NCBI RefSeq assembly: GCF_013409935.1
Contig: NZ_JACCCO010000001.1
Coordinates: forward strand, 372,001-436,000
Source: Streptosporangium sandarakinum
GTDB taxonomy: Bacteria > Actinomycetota > Actinomycetes > Streptosporangiales > Streptosporangiaceae
Length of the DNA stretch: 64,000 bases
Reading direction: 5' to 3'
The position numbers and the translations under genes are program-made. Below, piece by piece: positions 26,814 through 34,800 of the stretch (position 1 is the stretch's first letter; each line of letters opens with the position of its first letter). The notes under the pieces were generated by a model that saw only the letters and a list, made by a program, of their open reading frames with translations, did no database searches and was not told where the DNA came from.

Positions 26814-27015
26814 GTGGCAACCGGATTCACGGGGCTGCACCGACCAGCGGACCAGCCGCATCGCGCCTACAAGGGGCGCAACGTGGTGGAACGGTGTTTC
26901 GTCAAGCTCAAGCAGTGGCGAGCCGTCGCCACCCGCTACGACAAGCTCGCCGGCCGCTACCTCGCGGGTGTCACCATCGCTTCCCTGCTGCTCTGGCTCC
27001 GCCACACCGACTCCC
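26814..27015 (+). mobile_element. IS5-type transposase, C-terminal fragment
   Basis: The recognisable segment is AYKGRNVVERCFVKLKQWRA then TRYDKLAGRYLAGVTIASLL, the conserved end of IS5-group transposases including the Glu of the DDE triad region. Only about the last 60 residues remain. The right end abuts a Tn3 transposase fragment on the other strand. Confidence 0.78.
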
Positions 27016-27217
27016 ACACCCCGCACGGGATGAACCGGGAGAAGAGCGCGACGTAGGTGTCGGAGATGTAGTGGTAGGCGATGCCGCCGACCCAGCCGTA
27101 GCGGATGCTGGTTTCGGCCAGCAGGTTGTCGATGTAGGTGTCGACCTGGGTACCGTCGGAGACGACCGCGCTGCCGTCTCCCCAGGCCTTGACCACGTCG
27201 AGTTCGGCGGAGGCCAT
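27010..27217 (-). mobile_element. Tn3-family transposase fragment
   Basis: The leftward reading ASAELDVVKAWGDGSAVVSD then GTQVDTYIDNLLAE and YGWVGGIAYHYISDTY matches the catalytic core of Tn3-family TnpA proteins, ending at FIPCGVWE where family homology stops. It is about 68 residues of a protein of about 1000. No 38-bp Tn3 ends were identified. It is a relic of a second transposon beside the IS5 piece. Confidence 0.7.
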
Positions 27218-27320
27218 CGAGACGGCGCACGCCGACTTCGCCGCCCTCCGGCAGCGCGACCGCAACACCGAGCAGTTACTCGGCGCTGCACGCCACCTGA
27301 CGGTAGTCATACGAGAACAG

Positions 27321-27353
27321 GGCCGAGTAGAGCGTTGCCGCAGGCCACAGAGG
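27321..27353 (+). repeat. Inverted repeat, left copy
   Basis: The complement of 27324-27353 matches 28311-28341 over about 30 nt with one 1-nt indel. The pair brackets the DUF4097 lipoprotein gene. Confidence 0.65.
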
Positions 27354-27616
27354 GTGCCTGCCGCGATGCGCGCCTCTGGGTCCCGGTCCGGGCGTTCAAG
27401 GATGAGTCCGGCACCCGGCACCACTGATACGACGCACCTTCCGGAGTACCGGTGTCTCGCCCATTCCCTGAAGTGGCTCCCTTGATCGCGAATGGACAGG
27501 GTCGCCGGCGCCGAGGGCATGCCCCGCTGCCGGATCGCGGGATGGGGGTTCTCCCCGGGAACCGTCGGGGGCATCCCTGATGCGGGTCGGGGGGAATGTC
27601 GGACAGGATCGACGGC

Positions 27617-28306
27617 ATGAAGATCACCGCGATCGCGGGCGGCCTGCTGGCCTCCGTGATGCTCCTGACCGGGTGCGGCCTGGACGCCATCGGCAAACCG
27701 AAGAACGAGGAAACCAACACGTACCAGGTCAAGGAGAAGGTACAGCAGCTTCACCTCAGAAGCGGCAGCGGGAACGTGACCGTCACCGAGTCGGACACGA
27801 CGTACGTCAGCGTGGCCGAGAGGCTCTACTGGAGCAACGACAAGCCGCAGACCAGGCACAAGGTGGAGGGCGACATGCTGTCCGTCTACTACGACTGCCA
27901 GAAGTCGTGGGGCACCTGCGGGGTCGAGTACAAGGTGGAGATCCCCAAGGGGGTCCAGGTCGACCTGGATGCCGGCTCAGGTGATCTGACACTCAGGTCA
28001 CTCACCGGCCCTCTGGACCTCAAGGTCGGCTCCGGCGACATCGAGGGCGACGGCCTGGGCGGAAAGAAGCTCCTCGCCGAAGCGGGGTCCGGCGACGTCA
28101 CCCTGAAGTACACGGCCGCACCGGACGGCGTCGAGCTGTCGGTCGGCTCGGGCAACGTCGTGCTCACCGTCCCCGATGAGGCCTATGACGTGAACACCAG
28201 GACGACATCCGGTGACGCGAACATCTCGGTCAGGAAAGACAGTTCCTCACCGCACAAGATGTCGCTGACCGCGGGTTCCGGAGACGTCACCGTCTCGGCT
28301 GGATAA
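27617..28306 (+). CDS. DUF4097 beta-repeat lipoprotein
   Basis: The 229-residue protein starts with a lipoprotein signal (MKITAIAGGLLASVMLLTGC, lipid-bearing Cys20). The rest is a DUF4097/adhesin-like beta-solenoid built on a recurring (A/V)GSG(D/N)V(T/V)L motif seen at least six times. It should be anchored outside the membrane; members often occur beside anti-sigma or envelope-stress genes, but none is here. ATG 27617 starts the signal; ATG 27596 in the same frame has a better G-rich site and cannot be excluded. The gene lies between inverted repeats amid decayed mobile and transporter genes. Confidence 0.78.
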   Translation: MKITAIAGGLLASVMLLTGCGLDAIGKPKNEETNTYQVKEKVQQLHLRSGSGNVTVTESDTTYVSVAERLYWSNDKPQTRHKVEGDMLSVYYDCQKSWGTCGVEYKVEIPKGVQVDLDAGSGDLTLRSLTGPLDLKVGSGDIEGDGLGGKKLLAEAGSGDVTLKYTAAPDGVELSVGSGNVVLTVPDEAYDVNTRTTSGDANISVRKDSSSPHKMSLTAGSGDVTVSAG

Positions 28307-28310
28307 CCGG

Positions 28311-28342
28311 CTCTGTGGCCTGCGGCAACGCTCTACTTCGGG
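28311..28342 (+). repeat. Inverted repeat, right copy
   Basis: It begins with CTCTGTGGCCTGCGGCAACG, directly after the lipoprotein stop codon, and is the inverted partner of 27321-27353. It overlaps the decayed end of the following MFS pseudogene. Confidence 0.65.
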
Positions 28343-28344
28343 GC

Positions 28345-29074
28345 TCATCGCACGGACCCGGGCGGAGGGCCTGCCCCGGCGTACCCTCGAAATTCGTGCG
28401 ACCACCACGCTCATCACCACGTTCAGCGAGGGCGTCGACAAGGTGATGAACATCAACGGGATCATCGGCCACCACGCCCCCCAGGGCAGTGCCGTGGCCG
28501 CCAGCGCGGCACCGAAGACCGTCACGACGGCCAGCAGTAGTCTGCCGGGAGGCAGGAGCCTGCTGATGCGGCCCGACAGCAGCGCACCGGTCAGTCCGCC
28601 GATTCCGAGGCCGGCCAGGACCGTGCCGGTGACGCGCGCGTCACCGCCGCGTTCGCCGACGAGCACGATCAGCGGGATCAGGAACGCTCCGCCCAGCAGG
28701 TTGAGGACCATCACCGCCGCGGTGACCTCCCGCAGGCCGTACTGGTGCCACAGCCATGCGATGGCCTCGGCCGCTTCCCGGCGCATGCCACGCCGGATCG
28801 GCCGCTGCTCCTCGCCATCCTCTCGTCCAGAGATTTGCGGCTCATCCGCCGGGCGGCGCGGCACCTTCGCGAAAGCGTAGAAAAGCGTGGCGGCAAGGAA
28901 GGTGATGGTGCGGGCTCCGGCGACGATGCCCGCCGACCCGGGCGAGCCGGTGAGCGCCAGCACCAGCAGCGGCATGGCGAGCCGGGTGAGCTCCGACCCC
29001 GACTCGGAGACCGCACTGCCGATCCACAGCAGCTGAAAACGCACGTTCTTGCGCAGCGGGACGATGTCGGTCAC
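28345..29074 (-). pseudogene. Deleted MFS permease
   Basis: The GTG start at 29074 and the first 55 residues (VPLRKNVRFQLLWIGSAVSE, LPLLVLALTGSPGSAGIVAG) match helices 1-2 of MFS_3 permeases. The sequence then goes straight to the helix 6 end and the central loop (FAKVPRRPADE) and on to helices 7-10 (AVMVLNLLGGAFLIPLIVLV, GLTGALLSGRISRLLPPG). Helices 3-5 and everything after about helix 10 are missing. Homology fades near 28380, and the frame then runs on through the inverted repeat. It is a second eroded transporter in the same 3-kb stretch. Confidence 0.75.
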
Positions 29075-29263
29075 GAAGCGTCTTCCTTGGATGCGGGGAC
29101 GCGGTCACCTGGCCTGAGGCGCCACCGCGGGTGCCGTAAGCAGGTCGAGCAGGGTGGTCGCGTTGTCGACGAGGCCGCCGCGGTCACTTGATCATTAACT
29201 CTCGGACATTGCGATCCGCGGTTGCCGCGAAAGATCAGTTGAAAATCAGCGAGAAGACGTCAC

Positions 29264-29292
29264 TGGACAGCCCTCTCATGATCGAGTATAAG
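29264..29292 (+). promoter_or_regulatory. Sigma70-type promoter of the four-gene cassette
   Basis: TGGACA (29264-29269), a 17-nt spacer and TATAAG (29287-29292) each match the consensus at 5 of 6 positions. The surrounding 29075-29388 region has no gene and is unusually AT-rich for this genome. The first cassette gene starts 96 nt downstream. Confidence 0.65.
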
Positions 29293-29388
29293 AAGATAAC
29301 AGATGCGGCAGCAGACGTCACAATCAGCCATGAGATCTCAATTGAGGCTGAATCCCTTTAGCTCCCAAAGCAGGCGGCGGAGTGATCT

Positions 29389-30408
29389 ATGGGCACAGGA
29401 GTGCACTTCTTCCGGGCCGGCCAGTGCCTGCGTTACGACCGAGGCGAGGACGCCGCGGGTGTTTCATTAGCGGTCAGGGGGAACTGGCCGGGGATCGCGG
29501 AGGCCGGATTCGACCAGCCCGATGCGGCGGTCAACCTTGAGACGGGCAAGGTCTTTTTCTTCCGGGGCCCGGACTATGTGCGCTATGACATCGCCACCGA
29601 CCGCGCCGATTCCGGCTACCCGCTCCCCATCGCCGGCAACTGGCCCGGATTACGGGAAGCCGGTTTCGACGCGGACATCGACGCCGCAGCCAATTGGGGA
29701 AACGGGAAGGTCTACCTCTTCAAAGGACCGAACTACCTCCGCTACGACATCGCCACCGACCGCGCCGACCCCGGCTACCCGCTCCCCATCGCCGGCAACT
29801 GGCCGGGCCTCGCCGATGCCGGCTTCGGGGCGTCGGTTCGAGCCGCTGTCGACCTGTTCGACGGACGTGACCTGTGGCTGCCGAACGCCGAGCGCATGCC
29901 GGCCGCGAAGAGCGGTCCGAAGTATCGGCCTCTTCCGTGGCGCGGCGTGTTGCACACGACGGAGGGCCCCACGATCGCGGGCGCCCTGCAGACCTTCCGC
30001 GACACCGACTTCTGGCCCACGCTCACCATCGAGCCGAACACGTTCCGAGTGGTCCAGCATTACTCACTCAATGCGGGGGCCCGGGCCCTGTCCGACCGCG
30101 CGACCCCGGCGAACGCCGCTCGTTGTGTGCAGATCGAGATCGTGGGATTCGCCGCCCAGACCCCGTCGTGGGCGCCCGAACAGCTGGCTTTCGTCAGAGA
30201 CGTCATCCGCGACATCGAATCCCTCGTGCCGATTCCCCGGCAGTCGGGCCGGACGTTCCTGGACGCGGCCGGTGTGAATTCGCGGCCCGGCAACCGCATG
30301 TCAGTCGAGGAGTGGAACAGATTTTCCGGCTGGTGCGGCCACCAGCACGTACCCGGTGAATCGCACTGGGACCCCGGGGCCCTCGACATCGACATCCTGC
30401 TGAGCTGA
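29389..30408 (+). CDS. Hemopexin-repeat N-acetylmuramoyl-L-alanine amidase-like protein
   Basis: The 339-residue protein has three hemopexin-like repeats in residues 1-165 (VHFFRAGQCLRYDRGED, VFFFRGPDYVRYD, VYLFKGPNYLRYD). An amidase_2/PGRP-type domain follows at about 180-339, with VLHTTEGPTIAGAL, VQIEIVGFA and GHQHVPGESHWDPGALDI, which supply the zinc histidines and aspartate. Such domains cut the amide between muramic acid and the peptide. No signal peptide is present, so export would need lysis or a special route. Repeats 2 and 3 are nearly identical at the DNA level (29580-29648 and 29740-29808), a recent duplication. It opens the cassette. Confidence 0.78.
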   Translation: MGTGVHFFRAGQCLRYDRGEDAAGVSLAVRGNWPGIAEAGFDQPDAAVNLETGKVFFFRGPDYVRYDIATDRADSGYPLPIAGNWPGLREAGFDADIDAAANWGNGKVYLFKGPNYLRYDIATDRADPGYPLPIAGNWPGLADAGFGASVRAAVDLFDGRDLWLPNAERMPAAKSGPKYRPLPWRGVLHTTEGPTIAGALQTFRDTDFWPTLTIEPNTFRVVQHYSLNAGARALSDRATPANAARCVQIEIVGFAAQTPSWAPEQLAFVRDVIRDIESLVPIPRQSGRTFLDAAGVNSRPGNRMSVEEWNRFSGWCGHQHVPGESHWDPGALDIDILLS

Positions 30409-30591
30409 CGAACCCGTCCGGCCACCGGTGGAGAGAGGGGCCGACCCCACGTGATGCGGACATGCGCATCGCCGAACCGTGCTCAGGCGGGGCGAACCGT
30501 ACCCGCGTGGGATCTCGACGTCTCAGAGCGACCAGACCCCTCCCATCCCGATCGCAATTTCGTCGGCGTTTTCTGATCCGTTTGAAGTGGG

Positions 30592-31731
30592 GTGGCAGGT
30601 CTGACAAGCCCGGCTCAGTTCGATGCCAAGGCAAGGGCGATGCTGGCCGCGGGTTTCGACCCGGGTCCGGCGATCGGCCCGGTCGAATCCGCTGGAATCG
30701 GCGAATTCCGAAGATACCAGCACGCCGTCATCATGTCGCATCCCGTCGCGGGCCTCCACGAGGTGCACGGCCTCATCATGGAGCGCTATTTCAATCGGAT
30801 GGGCGGCCCGTCCTGCTTCCTCGGCTATCCGGCGACCGACGAGACCGTCGCCGGTGTCGGCAGATTCAATCGCTTCGAGTTTCAGGGTTCGGGTATCTTC
30901 TGGCACCCGGTTTTCGGTGTCCGCGAAGTGCACGGCCTCATCGGAGAGTATTACTGGTCGGTCCTCGGGGGTCCGACGGGGGCGTGGGGATTCCCCGTCA
31001 GCGACGAGTATCCCGATGGATCGGCCGACCGGGCCAGTGACTTCGAAGCCGGCACGCTCCATTGGTCTCCGGCGAGCGGGGTGATCGAAATTCTCGCGCC
31101 GTCGCCGGGCGCGGTCGTCCCCGCGGCCGGGGACTGGCCGCGAACAGGCGCCAACGATCGATTGCGGTATGCGGTCGGGCAGTTAGTCGAAAGATACGGA
31201 TTTCCGCCGAACGGGGCGGCAGGCGTCGTGGGGAATCTCTGGGCGGAGTCCGCGGTGATTCCCAGCCGCATCGAGGGAAGCTCGGCGGCATCGCCGATGA
31301 GGGCGGCGAACTTCACCGGCACCGTGACGGATTTCACGGCCGACCAGATCATGTTGCGGACGAACCCCGGCGGTCCGCGTCTACCCGGCGTGGGTCTGGC
31401 TCAATGGACCTCCTCGGCTCGGCGAGCCGGCATGTTCGCGCACGTTTACAACGGCGTCGCATTCGGTTCGAACGCTCTGTTCAGCATGGACTCTCAGATC
31501 GACTATCTCGTGACAGAGCTTCGAATGCGCTTTCCCGGCGTGTTCTCCGTCGTGAACGACCCGAATGTGGCCGTCGACAGGGCCAGCGACGAGGTCGTGT
31601 ACAACTTCGAAGTCCCCGGCGCGATCCTGGAAGCCGGGCAGAAGCTTCCCCGTGCGGATGCGCGTGTGCAGGCGGTCTTCAACCAACGGCGCACGCCTTC
31701 CCGCAACGCCAGGGCCGCGTACGCGCCATAG
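30592..31731 (+). CDS. LGFP-repeat phage-tail-type lysozyme
   Basis: The 379-residue protein has two LGFP repeats (VHGLIMERYFNRMGGPSCFL, VHGLIGEYYWSVLGGPTGAW, about residues 45-160), which bind cell-wall material in other actinobacteria. A domain like phage-tail lysozyme follows (AAGVVGNLWAESAVIPSRIE, GVGLAQWTSSARR, SMDSQIDYLVTEL, about 205-320). The glutamate of WAES is the likely catalytic residue. The GTG start at 30592 fits the frame; there is no signal peptide. Base composition is less GC-rich than around it, which hints at transfer. Like the gene before it, it joins wall-binding repeats to a peptidoglycan-cutting domain. Confidence 0.75.
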   Translation: MAGLTSPAQFDAKARAMLAAGFDPGPAIGPVESAGIGEFRRYQHAVIMSHPVAGLHEVHGLIMERYFNRMGGPSCFLGYPATDETVAGVGRFNRFEFQGSGIFWHPVFGVREVHGLIGEYYWSVLGGPTGAWGFPVSDEYPDGSADRASDFEAGTLHWSPASGVIEILAPSPGAVVPAAGDWPRTGANDRLRYAVGQLVERYGFPPNGAAGVVGNLWAESAVIPSRIEGSSAASPMRAANFTGTVTDFTADQIMLRTNPGGPRLPGVGLAQWTSSARRAGMFAHVYNGVAFGSNALFSMDSQIDYLVTELRMRFPGVFSVVNDPNVAVDRASDEVVYNFEVPGAILEAGQKLPRADARVQAVFNQRRTPSRNARAAYAP

Positions 31732-31898
31732 CGTCGGTCCACCGACCTGCTCAGCGACAGTGATCACCATCTTGCACGGATTCGCAGCGGCGATCAGCGA
31801 CTCGAACCCGGGCGGCCCGGCCTGGGCGGGCCGCCCGGGATCCGGGGTCGCTCGGCGCGTCGATCCGCCGGAGATTCACAGACACCCCGGGAGCCCGA

Positions 31899-34800
31899 AT
31901 GGCCACGCTCCTCGACCTGCTACAGCAGAGTCCCGCCGCGAGCGGCGTCGTCATACCCTCGCCTGTCGCCGGTCTCCTCCGGTCCGTCACGCTCCACGAC
32001 CCCGTGCCTGCCGGTCTCCTCCCCCTGCAAGGATCGGCGATCGCGAGTACCACGCCCGTTCCCCGCGCGTTCGGCGCGGCGCTGAGCGGAGAGGTGTCGT
32101 GGAACCTCGCGCAGGAATCCCAGCCTGGCGGCGGATTCATACTGAGCCTGTCCGGCGGGGTGGGCGGTGCCGGGGTGCCGGTACCCGGGGTCGAGGCGGC
32201 CACCCGTTCCGATCTGGGGACCAGTCCCGCTCGGGCCGCGTTGACCTCCACCGGCGCCCCGGCGAGGGTCGCGTTCGTCGGCGGCATGGTGGTCAGGGGG
32301 TCGGTCACGGGCGGAGTGTCGGTCGCCCCCGGCGCGGACGCCCACGCCGTCGTCTCCGCGCGGCATCTCCTGCTCCCCGGTGGCACCGGGTTGAGCCTGG
32401 GCGGTACCCGGCTGCCGATCACGGATGGGGGACCCGGCCTCGGCGTGCTCGAACTCGTCCTGCCATCGACGTTGCCCGTCGTCGGCGGACTGGTGTTGCC
32501 CGCCACGCTCTCGCCGTCGGCGGCCGGTACCGATGTGACGGTGACGGTGCCACGCACCCCGCCGAACGGATCGGGAGCCAACGCGTCCGGAGCCCTGACC
32601 TTCCGCCTCGGCCCGGAGGCCACCCTCGCCGATCTCGTTCCGCTCGTTCTGTCGGTGGTGCTCGAGTTGCCGGGCGGCGGACGGCCGTTCGGCGCCACCG
32701 GTCCCCAGGTCGGGGAGACGGTGCGTGTTCGGGCGACGGCATCGCGGCCGCCGGATGACCCCGCGGCGCTGAGTGTCGCCGTATCCGCCCAGTCCGACGG
32801 CGTCGAAGGTCTCGTGCACGTCGAGGAAGGAGCCGATAGGGCCGATGTGGCCGCCGGTGTCACCACGGTTCTCGGCCCGGCCATGGCGGCGCGGGCAGGG
32901 ACCGCCGGTTTGGCCGCGCTCGGCGCGATCTTCACCGCGGCCGGCGCCTTCGGCACCGCGTTCGCCTCGGTCGGCGGCATGGTGCTGCACGGGGTCACGC
33001 TCCAGGCCTCCGCCACCGACACGCAGGTGCCGGTTCTTCTCGATGTAGAAGGGTCGGTGCAGGCCAAGACCTGGGAGGCGGGGCCTTTGCGCATCGGGAT
33101 GGATCGGCCGATGCGTGTGCGATGGCGGAACGTGCGGGCCGTCGTGGACGTGACGGCCGCGGCGCCGCAGGACGCGATCCGCCTCGATCTGCGGGGGGCG
33201 CGGCCCGACGTCGTCGACCCGGGCGGCTGGACGGTCCGCGGCCCGGGGAATCTCTTCGAGGTGGCCGGTACGCGCGGTGGCAGCGGATCCACCTGGTTCG
33301 AGGTGGACCTGCGGTTCACCGCCGACCTCGGCCCCGTGCACGTCAGCGGCGCGACGATCCGCGCCACCTGGGCCGACGACAGTCTGACGCCGGAGATCGG
33401 GTTGCGGGGCCTGGACGCGTCGGTCGAGTTGCCCGGCGTCCTGCGTGGGGGCGGCAAGGTTTCCATCGCGGACGAGCTCGATGTGGCGTTGTGGGCGCAG
33501 CTGGTGCCGCTGCGGGTCAACGGCTTCGTCTCGGTCACCATCGGCGCTGACCGCGTGGTCCTCACCGCCGGAGTGGACCTGCCGGCGCCGGTCCTGCTGG
33601 GGCCCACCGGGCTCGGCTTGTACTCGGTCGCCGCCACGATCGGCACGAATTCCGGGGTTCCGTTCCTCGATCCCTCCGATCCGTTGAGATCTCTGCGGCG
33701 ATGGCGACCGTGGGACGGGCTCGATCCCCGTCCCGGAAACCTGACGCTCGGCGCTGCCGTGGTCGTCGCCACCGCCGCCGACAACGGATTCAGTGCGAAC
33801 ACGCTCGGCGTCGTCGGAGTGACCGTGCCGGACTTCGCCCTGCGTATCGGGCTCGACGCGGCGTTCCTGAAAGAGAGAAGGCCGCTCGCCGACAAGGAGA
33901 TCGTCCAGGCGAACACCGAATCGCCGCCGCCCGGCGGGCTCGTCGTGGTGGGTGGGCTGTCCGCGGGCGGTGGTGGACTCGACGTCGCTCTGGAAGGCCG
34001 CCTGAGCATTCCGCGTCTCCTCGATGTCCGTGTGCCGGTCGCGGGGCGGTTCGGCCCCGGCGAATGGTGGTTGCACGTGGGGTCCGACGACGGTGTCGGC
34101 GGCAAGAGGACCGGTCGCCCGCCGGGCCCGATGAAGGCGGTCGTGTTCCCCGGTCTCGGCCCGCTCGAGGTGGAGGACGGCTGGGCGTTTCTCATGATCC
34201 GCGGCAGCGGGGTGGACGACCTGGCGGGAACCGATGTGGACCTTCAGGGGTTCGCGGTCGCGGCCGGGATCGGTTTCTCTCACGTGTTCGGTGTGAAACC
34301 GGTGCTGTGGGCGGAGGTGTCCGCGAGCCTGGTCGCCGCGATCGGCACGAGGCCGCTGACGCTGTGGGTGCAGGGCCGGCTGGAGGGGACCGTGGGGCTC
34401 GGCCCGTTCCGCGTCGGTGTCGCGGCCATGGCGACCATCGACGTCACCGAGGAGCGGGTCGACCTGCACTTCAAGGTCTGCGCCGTGGTCGACCTGCTCT
34501 TCACCGATCTCGAGGGGTGCGTCGAGATCGGCACCGTGACCAAGGCGTCGGACACCCCGCCTGCCCCGGATCCGTGGCCGTCGCCGCTGGTGACGATGGC
34601 CGACGGCATCGGGCGGCTGCTCACCGACCCTGGAGATCCGGCCGCCGGGCACCTCGTCGCCGAGGACGGCGACACCCCGTCGGGCGGGTGGTCGTCCACG
34701 CCGACCGTCTGGCCGGACACCATCCCGCTGCTCACATTCCCGGTCGCTCCCGTCGTCGGCCCCTCCGCGGGTGTGCGGCACGAGGTGCACGCGGGGCTGT

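Noticed and set aside
27138-27485. Rightward frame with FAALRQRDRNTEQLLGAARH
   Set aside because: The short segment looks faintly coding, but it is antisense to the Tn3 fragment in part, has no start site and matches no family I know.
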